Source: Knoxdaviesia capensis
Lineage: Eukaryota; Ascomycota; Sordariomycetes; Microascales; Gondwanamycetaceae
Assembly (NCBI GenBank): GCA_001510575.1
Contig: LNGK01000008.1
Coordinates: forward strand, 1-57,230
Direction: 5' to 3'
Length of the DNA: 57,230 bases
Below, piece after piece: positions 35,961 to 46,727 of this stretch (positions are counted from its first letter, which is position 1; each line of letters begins with the position of its first letter). The translations under genes were made by a program, and so were the position numbers. The notes beneath the pieces are model-generated. The model had not been told where the DNA came from. It worked only from the letters and a program-made list of their open reading frames with translations, and did no database searches.

Positions 35961-37473
35961 CTACAACTCATCCAACATATTAAGAGTCTTCTCCTTCCTC
36001 CGCTCGCTCTCGGCCTTCTCCTCCTCCTCGACGCGATTCCGCTCCGCCGCTTTCTCCTCTTCACTAGCGCTCGGCTCCTTATAGCTGGGATGCCCGCGCA
36101 CATCCGCCAGGAACTTCTCCATCCTCACGACCTCGGGAGTAGTCGGACCGCCGAGAATCGCGAGCACCCGGCGGGCGTGCGTGGCGTACGCGGTAGCCGC
36201 CTCGACATCGCCCATCTGGTTCGCCGCAAACGCCATCATCTGGTAAATGCGTCCCGCCGGCGCCACCAGCCCCTCCTGCTCGTACAGCGCCAGCAGCTCG
36301 TCGCCGTGCTTGCGCAGCACCGCCACGTCGTGCGTGTTCTTCGACATGGCCACCTTGGCCTCGCGGATCGCCTGGCGCCGCTGGTTGGACGTTGCCATTG
36401 CGCGGTAGCTCGCGCAGATCGGGCACTTGCATTCGAAGTTCCACTGCGTGTTCAGCAGCGATTTGCGCTCGGCGTATTGCCTGTCCTGGAACATGTCGAC
36501 GTACGAGAAGAACACTTCGTCGCCTGCTGAGAGGTCCTTGAGCGCGAAGGCTTCGAGCCTGAAGTCTGCTTCAGAGATTCGGTAGTAGGAGCTGGAGGTG
36601 GCTGTGTTAGAACATTGTATGGGGAATCAGTAAAGAAATGGTTATCTATGCTTACTTTGCTATGCATTGGTGGTTGACTCTCTGTAAAACAACCACACCA
36701 CGTTAGCACAGAACTTTTGCATATCTGAAAGCAGAGTTCCTGAACTGGAATAAACATACCGCGGCCTCAGGGAAATTCGTCAGGTGCCCCACACCATGCA
36801 GTGCATGGTTAAGAGAGTTCGTCAATATCAAATCATCGCCCTCGTCATTGAAATCCGGATGGCTCTGCACCAGCCCCCGGAAGAGGTGGCGGCCCTCATC
36901 CGGCAGCTGCAGCACCGCAGTCCACTGGAGCTCCTGGCGCAACGACGCCTCAAAGGTCTCCCACACGTCGGACGCCATCGACACGAGCGGGAACTCATGG
37001 AACAGGACTTCTCCCGCCGCGACCGACTCGCCCTCCCTGACGACCAAGCCAATGCCGCGCCCGGGCACCTGGCGGCGCTCGTACTTGGCCCGCGGCTGTG
37101 ACGCGGCGTCGTAGTGCGCCGCGAGCACCGCCGACGCCGCCACCGCGTCGCCGGCCTCGCGCCGCGTGATGATGCTCAGCCCGCGGCCGTTGCGGAAGCG
37201 CGCATCGGTGAACACGCAGTACTCGCGCTGCGACTCGTGCTCCGCCGACATGCAGAAGGGCTCGTGCGTCCACGGCGACGGGCCATCGGACGCTGCGAGC
37301 GGGCGCGCGCGGATCTCGTCCAGCCCGCATGTGCCGTCGTTCCTCAACTGCCCCGTTGGCGAGAGACATGTGCGATACAGGCTCCCGATGCGGAGCGGGC
37401 CCGACCGCGGCGCGACGGTGGCTGTGGCGAGGTGTGGCAGGCCAGCAGCCACGGCTAGAAGTAGAGGGAGCAT
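35961..37473 (-). CDS. SET-domain protein with N-terminal signal peptide (456 aa, 3 exons)
   Basis: CDS complement(join(35961..36591, 36656..36681, 36760..37473)). The middle exon is only 26 nt. The acceptor ending at 36592 (CCTCCAG) is chosen because it alone keeps frame and rebuilds the SET core N241-H-Q-C-x-x-N247-S-Y-Y-R. Residues 1-18 look like a signal peptide (MLPLLLAVAAGLPHLATA). Then come a Cys-containing N-terminal region (CVFTDARFRNGRGLSI), the SET start P-G-R-G-I-G, the catalytic-type F-F-S-Y277-V-D, and a post-SET C301-x-C303-x2-C306. The C-terminal half is helical, ending in a Glu/Arg/Lys-rich coiled coil. SET proteins methylate lysines, yet here the leader predicts the secretory pathway. 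Fungal paralogues with leaders exist (often annotated 'SET domain-containing protein 5'), with no established substrate. It faces the esterase gene tail to tail. Confidence 0.9.
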
Positions 37474-38952
37474 GAAGTCTGGGAAACAACTGGTATCTGA
37501 ATGGCGGATTCGTGGTGGTGATGTTGTGTACAGCGTATTTCAAGACTCAAACCTTGGGATATAGATTTGCTGATATATATAAAAAGTGTGTACTCAAGAT
37601 AAAGCTTCCAAAGCTCCAACATTTCATACACACTTGGTACTATATATAAGGAGTGTCCTACGAATGGCCAGGTAATCGGTTTCTAACAAACTCGGATCCC
37701 ACGTCCGAGCAACCTCCTTTCAGGGGGTTTAAAGTGTCGGAGAAAGCTTCCAAAGCGGCGGGCATGATCACCGCCCGGGAATTTACCCAAATGAACAAGA
37801 GAGAAAAAAAGCATGAGGTAGGAGTTAATTTAATTACGACAAGGGCAGAGAAAATTCTGTGGAAAGTTGTAGATTCAGACGCATGCTCCAAATTGCCATG
37901 TGTCGTCAAAATTAGATTACCGCGAAGCGCCAGCACAGGGAAGGAGCGACCCTTCGGAGCGTTCCTGCCCCGTGAAGCCTGGTCCCACACACGGGCCGGG
38001 GGACGTTAGTGGGGGGACACCTGTCAAGTACCGTTTGTATGTGCTTAATACTATACTGATACCTGGCTCTTTGTAAGACAGTAACAGCCACACAAAATCG
38101 ACGACGTCTAGAAGCCATCTAGAACATTCTTCGGCTGCCGAACTACAAGCCCGCTCGAGCCGCAAGTTCTTTCCTGGACTTCCAGCGGTCAACCATCTTT
38201 TCCCGATGGAACTGCAGCCCAGATTTGGCAATACGGCCTGCTGCAATGTCTCCTCTAACTAGAGTCGTCATATCCACGGGAAGGCGAGAGCGTGTTTATC
38301 AGTACGACGTTTCTAGGTCGTTTGGTTGATGGCCTGAATGTGCGCCTCAACGCTATCTCGAACCGCATTCTGGAAGCGAGAGAGAGAGAGGTTCGCCGTA
38401 TCTGTGCCAGCGCTCGAACCCTGCGAAGCTCCCTGTGGGTCTCTGTCCGTCGGCTTTTCCATAATCCACAAGAGCATCACAGTAACACGTCAGCAATACG
38501 CCAAGTATTCATCAAGAATCTGTTCGTTCAGGTGATGTAGTGGGTCGTGCATTACCGGCACGGCTCTCCGAGCGACCAATAGCACCGAAAGAAGTCAACG
38601 GGGTAGCCGGTGGATGAGACATGAGCCGTAGAAGCGCGTCTATCTTATCCCGGACAATGAACGACGTGCACATTGCGGCAGTGAAGAGCTCATGCGAGAG
38701 AACGACGGATGTCACCGCCCAGGCGGGCCCAGCCTGGCTCCCGGTAATCTGTTGCACGAGCATTAGAAACGCAGATCCCAGGCGACGCCGGGACGGTATT
38801 ACACAGTCACAGTAGAAGCTCTAGAAGCTAGTTTTATGGGGGCACAGGCCATGGGTGAACGATCGATTCGAGGAGTTGAACACGTCAAACGCTAGGAGAT
38901 TGAGTCCCGTGGGCAGGTTCCTGTCCGCGTCGGGATCGGCCGCGCGCTCCAC
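37474..38952. other. Decayed interval without an intact gene
   Basis: No intact gene is seen. A minus-strand frame at 38512-38763 gives a protein-like segment (GPAWAVTSVVLSHELF followed by a helix-like stretch) without a plausible start or domain. It may be part of the same broken gene as the pseudogene that follows. Composition is normal, so RIP is not the cause. Confidence 0.45.
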
Positions 38953-39544
38953 TTAGCTGTAGAATTCGACCGTCTCGGCCATGCCCTGACGGCACTGTTC
39001 CAGGGTGGTTTGCCGAAACATGGCGATTTTATTCGAAATTTCTTGCTGTTTGATATTTTTCCTGGCGTCCTGTTGCATGTACTGGTTGTACTTTCGCTCG
39101 ATAAACTGTGCCTCCCCTCGAGATCGCGGGCTGCCAATCAGCCGCGCATGGTCGCCGGGACAGAGATACAAGCCGTCGGTTTCTGGACGCGCATCGTCCA
39201 ACTCAGGGTGCACCGACAGACTGAGTGCTTTCCGTGCAGGCGCCACGTCCTTTTCCAGTGCTAGGGCCGTTTTGTCGCTAGAACAGCTCGTCCTTCTCAA
39301 CCGGCTTGTTGGGGTGAGCTGCCATGAGCCGCGAGATATCCTCCTTTTCTCGCCGCGCAAGAGCCGCACCAACACCGGTGAGGAGCACATTGACCGCTCG
39401 TTGGTGAGATGATCAGGAACAAACAATCAAGTCGGGGCACTCATCGGCCCCAGAAGCCCGGTCTAGGCCGGTACCGAGAGCATCCCAGGGCACACTCTCG
39501 TTGACGGCGTTTGGGCCAGACCAAAGAAACGCCTTGATTGACAT
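38953..39544 (-). pseudogene. Broken, unrecognised protein-coding gene
   Basis: From an ATG at 39544 a minus-strand frame reads natural-looking protein (MSIKAFLWSGPNAV, later RREKEDISRLMAAHPNKPVE). It has one in-frame TGA near 39415 and a TAG at 39278-39280. A second frame, shifted relative to the first, then carries protein-like sequence (HPELDDARPETDGLYLCPGD, then a Gln/Lys/Arg-rich helix) to a TAA at 38953. No GT..AG intron of usual length joins the two or removes the TGA. The pattern is a gene with one nonsense and one frameshift lesion. I recognise no family. An alternative is two overlapping chance frames, but both halves have balanced amino-acid composition. Confidence 0.4.
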
Positions 39545-40198
39545 TGCAGGAAGCGTGTGTGCAGGGAAACAAGCCCTCAAATACCTCCAAGGCGTAGAAC
39601 AACCTGGAGAAAACCGAGAAGGCCAGTGGGAGTAAAACTACGCTCCGAGATGTGAGGGGTTGATGGGTATGAAGGACACGGTCGGAGAGAGGCTGTCGGC
39701 TGTGGACGCTGTGATGGTCCTGTCACGGGACACTACACGTGATCAAGATTCACACCCGGCAGGCGTCCCCTTTTGGCAGCCATCACGTGTCAACCTTCCA
39801 ATTAACACCTGCCCACATTGGTTTTGCCGCGCAAACCTTCGTCATCATCGTTTTCCTGTTCTTCTCCAACTTCATAGCTTCCACAGCTTTTAATCTGGTC
39901 GGCCTTGAATTTCGGGTTTCTTGATCTGTTCGTTTCTCTGGTCGTCGTCCAGTATTTTCCTCTCGAAACCTTCCACCTGAGAACTGCTTCACTACATATT
40001 TGCTCAATCTTCTCCTCCTCTTGATCTGGCTCTGTCTTTCTCTCCCCGCCACCGCCGCCGATCCCGAAAGCTTCCCCCAAATCCGCACATCTTCGCACCC
40101 ACGGTGACGTTTTGTCCTTTAGCGTCGACGACACCTCGAGATTCCGATACCCGGCGCGCCACCGACACCTTGAAATCGTCTTTCGATCTCCTTTCACA
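39545..40198. other. Promoter and leader of VPS26
   Basis: Contains two CACGTG boxes (39736-39741, 39784-39789) and a T/C-rich leader from about 39830 to the ATG. No gene is supported. Confidence 0.6.
39736..39789. promoter_or_regulatory. Two CACGTG E-boxes upstream of VPS26
   Basis: CACGTG at 39736-39741 and at 39784-39789, the latter in TCACGTGT, 48 bp apart and about 410-460 bp before the VPS26 ATG. These are bHLH-type (Cbf1/Pho4-like) sites. A function is inferred from the pairing only. Confidence 0.45.
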
Positions 40199-41390
40199 AT
40201 GTCATACTTCTTCTCCACCCCCGTCGATATCGACATCGTGCTGGAGGACCCCGATGACCGGCAGATGGTCGATGTGCGGCTCGACAAGAACCGCCGCGAG
40301 AAGGCTCCGCTGTACCGGGATGGCGAGTCCGTCAAGGGCATTGTGACAGTACGGCCGAAGGATGGCAAGCGCTTGGAACACACCGGCATCAAGGTCCAGT
40401 TTATCGGCAGCATAGGTGCGTTTGGTCCCGTGCTCGTTCCCCCGGCTTTCCCCGCTCCCGAAGACCCCCCTTCCGCCGGGCTGGGGGTCCAGTCTCCGGG
40501 TCTCGTCAACGGCCACATTTACTAACCCTCGCACCATCCGCATCTCTCCCCCGCAGAAATGTTCTTCGACCGCGGCAACCACTACGAGTTCCTCTCGCTC
40601 GTGCAGGAGCTCGCCGCGCCGGGCGAGCTGCAACACCCGCAGCCGTTTGAGTTCAACTTCAAGAACGTCGAGAAGCAGTTCGAGTCGTACAACGGCATCA
40701 ACGTGAAGCTGCGCTACTTCGTGCGCGTGACGGTCTCGCGGCGCATCGCCGACGTCATCCGCGAAAAGGACATCTGGGTGTACTCGTACAGCACGCCGCC
40801 CGACATGAACAGCAGCATCAAGATGGACGTCGGTATCGAGGACTGTCTGCATATTGAGTTCGAGTACTCCAAGTCCAAGTACCACCTCAAGGACGTCATC
40901 GTCGGCCGCATCTACTTCCTGCTCGTGCGCCTCAAGATCAAGCACATGGAGCTGTCGATCATCCGCCGCGAAACCACCGGCGCCGCCCCCAACCAGTACA
41001 ACGAGAGCGAGACCCTCGTGCGCTTCGAGATCATGGACGGCTCGCCGTCGCGCGGCGAGACCATCCCCATCCGCCTGTTCCTCGGCGGCTTCGACCTCAC
41101 CCCGACCTTCCGCGACGTCAACAAGAAGTTCTCCACCAGATACTACCTCAGCCTGGTGCTCATTGACGAGGGTAAGTCCACAGCCAGGCAGCAGGCAGAC
41201 AGACGTGCCATCACCGACTAACACCCCCTTTTCTCTCTCCGCTGCAGATGCCCGCCGCTACTTCAAGCAGTCCGAAATCATCCTCTACCGCCAAGCCCCC
41301 GAGACTCTGCAAGCCGTGTCCGGCGTCGCATCGCTTCCCGTGAACGCCGCCCACGCCAACATGCAAGCCGCGCTGCCGATGCCCGCGTAA
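40199..41390 (+). CDS. VPS26: Vps26 retromer subunit (324 aa, 3 exons)
   Basis: CDS join(40199..40415, 40557..41171, 41248..41390), introns of 141 and 76 nt (GTGCGT...CGCAG, GTAAGT...TGCAG), in phase. The protein starts MSYFFSTPVDIDIVL and shows the arrestin-like Vps26 landmarks: YRDGESVKGIVTVRP, GIKVQFIG, FFDRGNHYEFLSL, NVKLRYFVRVTVSR, FEYSKSKYHLKDVIVGRIYF, SIIRRET, IPIRLFLGGFDLTPT and NKKFSTRYYLSLVLIDE. It covers nearly the whole family length, with a short variable C-terminus. Vps26 binds Vps35 and Vps29 and helps select cargo (Vps10-type receptors) for endosome-to-Golgi transport. It converges on NUP120, with about 530 bp between the stops. Confidence 0.97.
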
Positions 41391-41921
41391 ACGTCGACCG
41401 ACAAAAACAAACACTAAAAGCGAGATATGTCTGCTTCGGTTCTGCTGTGTGGGTGTGGTCTTGTCTCTATCTCTTCTTCTTCTTTTCTTCTTACACATTT
41501 TGTATGCATTGCGCTTTCGTGTTGTTTGCGTACACATAATCTGGGGCACGGCGTCAAACGGCTTTTGTTGTTACTAGTACTGTTTTTTTTCTCCTTCCAA
41601 TGTTGATAATCTTCCTTGTCCGTCTTGTTACTGTTGTGCAGTTCTGTGATACTTGCTGTTCAGTGTTATGTGGAGGTGTGTGAGCATGAGGAGACGTTAC
41701 GGTATGGATAGATCCCGACTTGAAGCTTATGCGCATGCACAGCACAATCAAGATACCCGAATCATTAACGAGACTTTATTACCGAAGAAGACCAGATACA
41801 AACTCCGTCCAGTGTATCTTTCACCAGAAAGCTGCAGAACGTACAAAAAGAAAACCGGAGGTGCAACAAAAAAAGAAAAAAAGAGCTTCATAGAAAAAAG
41901 AGAAGACCCGGTGGCCGAGTC
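41391..41921. other. Convergent 3' regions of VPS26 and NUP120
   Basis: A T-rich trailer on the left and an A-rich one (T-rich on the minus strand) on the right, as expected for two genes ending tail to tail. Nothing else is seen. Confidence 0.55.
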
Positions 41922-44900
41922 TTACACCAGCAGCTCCATCGTATCATCCGCCTCAAACCCAAACTGATTGTTCCGAATCGCCGCCACCCGGTCCAGCTCG
42001 TCCTGGTACTGCTTGCGGATATCCGCAAGCGTGAGCACGCGGCGCCGCCCCGCCCCCGCCGCCGGCGTCGGCCACCGGTCGGCCTTGGCCGTGGGCGCCG
42101 CGTACCCCGAGTCGGCCGCCGCCGACGCAACATCGCCGTTGCTGCCGGCGGCAGCATGCGCCGCCTGCCCGTCCGCGTCCATGTCGTCGTCGTCGTAGCG
42201 CGCTGCCGCAGAACCCGCAGCGTCGCCGTCCTCCTCGGCAAAGATCCACGCCTGCATCGGATCGACACAGCTCAGCGCGTTGATCAGCAGGATATAGTGG
42301 CGCGTAATCGGCGTATCAAGCACGTCGTCGGCGCCGCCGCCGCCGCCGCCGCCCGCGCCGGTCTCCGCACCCGCAAAGCCGGGTCCGCCGGCCGCTTCCG
42401 CGCGCCGCAGCGCCTTGATGCGGTCCATCAGCACACCCGCCGCGCCGCGGTAGTCGTTGTGCGCGATGCGCCACGCGTATAGGATGTGGTGGAACGGCGG
42501 CGCGCCGTCCTCGCCCGCCATGCCGGGCGCCGCAAAGTCGGCCACCCGGCACTTGAGCGCCAGGATGTCGTCGACGGCCGCCGTCAGGCCGGGGAACGGC
42601 AGCGAGACCAGCATCGAGCTGTGCGAGGACTCGCACATGCGCTCGACAAGCTTGCGCAGACACGCGTGCTGCAGCGCGGCGTCGCGCACGGAGAGAAGTG
42701 CCGTGTGCGCCACGTCAAACCGCGAGAGCGCCACCGCGGCGTGGAACTGCCGGCTAAGCAGTTCCGTGCGCACCAGCCGCTGCTGGTGCTGCGACGAGCT
42801 GTCGCTGACACCCGTGCCGATGGCGGTGGTATCCGAGGCCATGGATGCAAACGACGACGCAAACGGCGCGCCCGTGCTGAACTGGCTCGACAGGCCGAGG
42901 CTGGTCGTGGCGGTGGCCGAAGTGAATTGGAGGCCGAGCAGCGAAAAATCGATCACGTACGAGTACGCCTTCTGCTTCTCAAAAAGCATGACAACGTGCA
43001 TGTAGTACCGGTCGAAGCCGCGGCCAAACACGTCGCCGTCGGACTCCGCCAGCTCCGACCCGCCGTGCGACGTCAGGCTCATTCCCGGCGCGGCCTTCCT
43101 GAACATGATTGCCGCCGATCCGTAGTCCTTCAGGGCCAGGAACAGCCGGCCGCGGACATACGTCGCCAGCGGGCCCTCGTCACAGAACGGCACAAGGCCC
43201 ATCGCCAGATCGGCGCGGTCCATCTTGATGAAGTACATCTGGATCAGCGGCAGAGACACCTCGATGTCGCTGTCCGCCGCACACAGGTTCCGCGCCAGCT
43301 CGGTAATGCGCGACCCGAGCGGCTCGTACCGGTCGCCCGAGAAGCCCAGCACGCGGCTCAGGTTCGCCTCGAACGCCGTAACCGTCGTGGTGAGCATCGG
43401 GTCGTCGCGCGCGCGCGCCGCAGCACCAGCAGGCGAGCCGGTGGCCAGCGAGCCGGTGGCGCTGACGCTCACGCGCTCTGCCGACGGAACCGGCACCAGC
43501 AGCTCGGTCTGGATCAGCCACCGCAGCATGGCGAGCCGCTCCAGAGACTTCGCCAGGCTGGCAAACACGGCGCCGACATCGACGCGGCGGTGCAGCGCCT
43601 CCTCCTCCGAGTCGAACTCAAACTCCATATGCACCAGCAGAATCAGCTGGCTGAAGCAGATCTTCCACAGCAGGTCAATGGTGTCGCGCACAACGTTCAC
43701 CATGAGCTTCTTGCCAAACGTCGTCAGCGGCGCGCGCGGCGTCCGGCCCCGCAGGTCGGCCGTCGGGCCAATGTGGCTGAGCAGAGCCGCGTACAGCTCG
43801 TTAGTGACGCTGCTGAAGCCCGCGCCCAGCTTCTCCGTCACCGGCAGACAGTCCTCCTCGCTGAGGCCGCGCCAGAAGCCGGCCTTGTCGAAGAACCGCT
43901 GGATGCGCTCGAAATCCGACTTTGCCAGGTCCTGGAAGAGCTCCGGCCGCAGCTCGGCCTTGCACACCTGGATCAGGCTATCCGGGAGCGCATCGGTAAA
44001 GTTCACCGCCACGCTGAGCAGCCGAGACGTGATGTCCGGCTCGCGGGCGCCTTCAAAGGTCCGGCCGGCGCCGTGGTACAGGAGCTCCATCTCGCTGCAG
44101 TCCCGAATGGCCGACACAAAGTCCCCACACACAACCCAAGGCATGTCGCAGTTCGGGTCCAGAACCAAAGACAGCGCATCGCCACGCTGCTTGTCCAGCT
44201 CAACAAGAATGCGGTAGAACCGTCTCCAGTGAATCTCCGTCGCTCCACGGAATTGTTCGTAGTTCATGCCTCCAGTGGACGAGCGCTCCAGCGCAGCGGT
44301 CGAGGCGACCACCGAGCAGATAGACTCGGCGAGGTTCCGGTGGGCGGTGCGGGTTGCATCCGTCTTCTTGCCCAGTCCGCGCTCGTAGATGCTGAGGGCT
44401 GCCTCCAGAGTGGCCTTGGTGAAGCGGCCGGGAGTGAGAATCAGTTCAAGCCACTTCTCGGTGGTTCCGGTGGGATCGGCGGCGCTGGAAGGCTGCGCGG
44501 TAGCAATGGAGGTATCCATGTAGACGCAGTCCCACCCCTCCGACCAGGCTTCAGGGATGCCCTCGAAGCTCGAGGCCAAACGGAGGACGCGGTACGTCGT
44601 GTTGTTCTTCCACAGCGCCCACAGGAACATGGTGCCGTTGCGAGGGGGAGTGATGGCAAAGTCGGCCAGCGTCCAGACGTCCGAGAGCGACGGAGCAACC
44701 GACGAGAGCTTGACGCCGGGAAGGGCGTCCTCGATGGTCACGGTCATCTCATCAACCGCCGAAACTCTCCAGAACTTGAACTGGCCCTGGCCCTTGGGCG
44801 AATATGTGATGATGGCCGCCTCGCCGCGCTCGGTCTCGATGGTGCGAATCAGGTTCGCCTGGGTCGGTTCAATGGTGAGCTTTTTCGCATCTTGAGGGTC

Positions 44901-45905
44901 GGGCTCGACGTTGAGAATGTCAACTGAGCAGAGAATCGTTCCAGTCATGGGGTTCCATATGCGGAGGCGGTGGTCGAGGGAGATGGTGAGGAAGAAGGTC
45001 GCGTTGGGGAGGCCGAGCGATGACACTTGCGACGAGATGATGGTGCTGTGGTCGAGGTTGTATTTTCCGTATTTGACGGTGTTGCCGCCGCGGAACAGGC
45101 TGAGCACGCCCGAGTTCCAGCTTTGGGCGTTCGAGATGCTTTCGAACCAAAGCTTTGAGGGGGCTACAGGAGAAAGAGAGTGAGAGGCAAGTTAGAAACA
45201 GCTTCGTCGAAGGAACGTCCCGGAATAGATCAAGGTCTTCTTACCATCGTGGCCCTTGTTCCGATCGAGTCTGACAACACCTCCGTCGTGCACAGCAACA
45301 AGCAGCTGGTCGGCACTGACGGCCACCAAGCGATGGGCATGCTTCGAAGCAATCGACGACGGCAGGAACACCTTGCAGATATCCGTGACCGCCGGCTCGA
45401 GCGACGAGCGGCGGCGGAAGAGATCGGGCCGCAGCGAGAACGAGTACAGGTAGTTCGCCTCGTCGAGCACGAACACACACAGCGCATCGTGGTCGGCGGG
45501 GTCGGCAAACGCAATGCACTGGCGCTGCAGCGGCACCGCAAACACAAAGTTCAGCACCAGCGCCGCGTCGGGCGTCGACCGCGGGTGCACGCGGTGCAGG
45601 TCGGCCGCCCGCACGCTCAGCACCGTGCCGCCCTCCAGCAGCCGCCACAGGAAGCTGCGCGGCGACTCGTGGTAGCGGCGGAAGTAGATCGAGGATGCGC
45701 GCGCCAGGTTGCGCCGCTCGAAGAGGGTCTCGGTCTCCGTGCCGCTGTCGTTGCCGGTCGCCGAGCCGGACGCGTCGCCGCGCCGGGGAGTGCGCGCGTA
45801 GCCGCCGCCCGGGGCCGGCACGCGGATGGTGATGACCGACGCCGGCGATGGCTCGAGGTTGAGCCGCGTCTCCTTGAAGATCATGGGAAGGTCGAGGCCG
45901 TCCAT
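41922..45905 (-). CDS. NUP120: Nup120 (Nup160-type) nuclear pore scaffold protein (1300 aa, 2 exons)
   Basis: CDS complement(join(41922..45163, 45245..45905)), one 81-nt intron (GTAAGA...CTGTAG; 45164-45244), in phase within a Gly codon region RNKGHDG. The ATG at 45905 (gcaaaATGgac) opens MDGLDLPMIFKETRLNLEP, the usual fungal Nup120 start; longer frames begin only with GTG. The N-terminal half is the beta-propeller of the Nup120/160 family, with ASSIYFRRYHESPRSFLWRL, CIAFADPADHDALCVFVLDE and TISLDHRLRIWNP as landmarks. The C-terminal half is an alpha-helical solenoid. A Gly/Ala-rich, low-complexity loop lies near the C-terminus (about 42320-42360). It is a member of the Y-shaped Nup84 complex that coats the pore membrane. 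Its length is normal for filamentous fungi. Confidence 0.95.
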
Positions 45906-46727
45906 TTTGCGGGCTTGGAGTCTTGCCCTCTCCACGATCGGAGAGGGAAGTCGAGAGTGTAAGAGAGGAGATCGGTCGGTGGAGAATGGGAGTGGTCGGA
46001 AAGGGTGAGATGGCGGGATTCGATAGAATTATTCGATGTTCGGGTCCAATTGATATGAGTGAGGATTTCAAGAAAAGAGATGAAGGAGGGAAAAAAGAGA
46101 AAAGATGTTGTGATGGCTTTTGGCTGAAGGAAGTTGTTTCCCATCCAGCAAAAAAAAAACATCGACATGCAAACAAGCTTCACAGCTTTCGGCGTGTCAT
46201 GTGACCTCACCACCAAAACTTTTCAGGAACCAACATGGTATCTTATCATCACGGCCAATAGAATGTCCTTGATAAGAAGATCCTATTCGATAAGAGCTTC
46301 CCACCAGCATGTCTCTCAGGACGGGCGTGAAGACATTTGATTTCACTGTTACACGAATGGTACAATTAAAGAGAAAACATTTGCGGGATTTAGCAAAGTA
46401 CATAAGTGAAATACATCATATTAGGGGCAAGAGCCCGATCATAGGGAACCCCAGTGAACCAGATGGCAAGCATAAAGCCCAACGAAGAAAAGTCAAGCAC
46501 CAGTCGAAATGAAAAGCAACAGACAGCAAGCAACGATATAAACGCCAGATTTCCCCTTTCCCATGCACCGGCTTGCCTCCAGAAGTGAAATTGCGTGGGG
46601 GGGAGGAATGAAAAAAGTATGAAAAAAACAAAGCAAACGCCGGCAAGCAAAACGTCTAGTTCCCTCCCAGAAAGAATTCATAGCCTCCCCATCATAACAG
46701 GCGTGACGTACCTCCACCGAGCACGAC
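45906..46727. other. NUP120 promoter and RAD51 3' region
   Basis: No gene seen. The DNA next to NUP120 is purine-rich on the + strand (45940-46110), hence CT-rich on the sense strand, like other promoters here. Confidence 0.55.

Noticed and set aside
36592..36604. Acceptor at AACACAG for the last intron of the SET gene
   Set aside because: It shifts the frame into a stop within 11 codons; the next AG (CCTCCAG) keeps frame and the NHxCxxN-SYYR motif.
42486..44927. 813-codon + strand frame
   Set aside because: It is antisense to NUP120 exon 2, rich in Arg/His/Gln as expected for a GC-rich antisense frame, and has no domain.
45906..45935. Longer Nup120 start
   Set aside because: The upstream frame begins with GTG; the ATG at 45905 has good context and the family-typical N-terminus.
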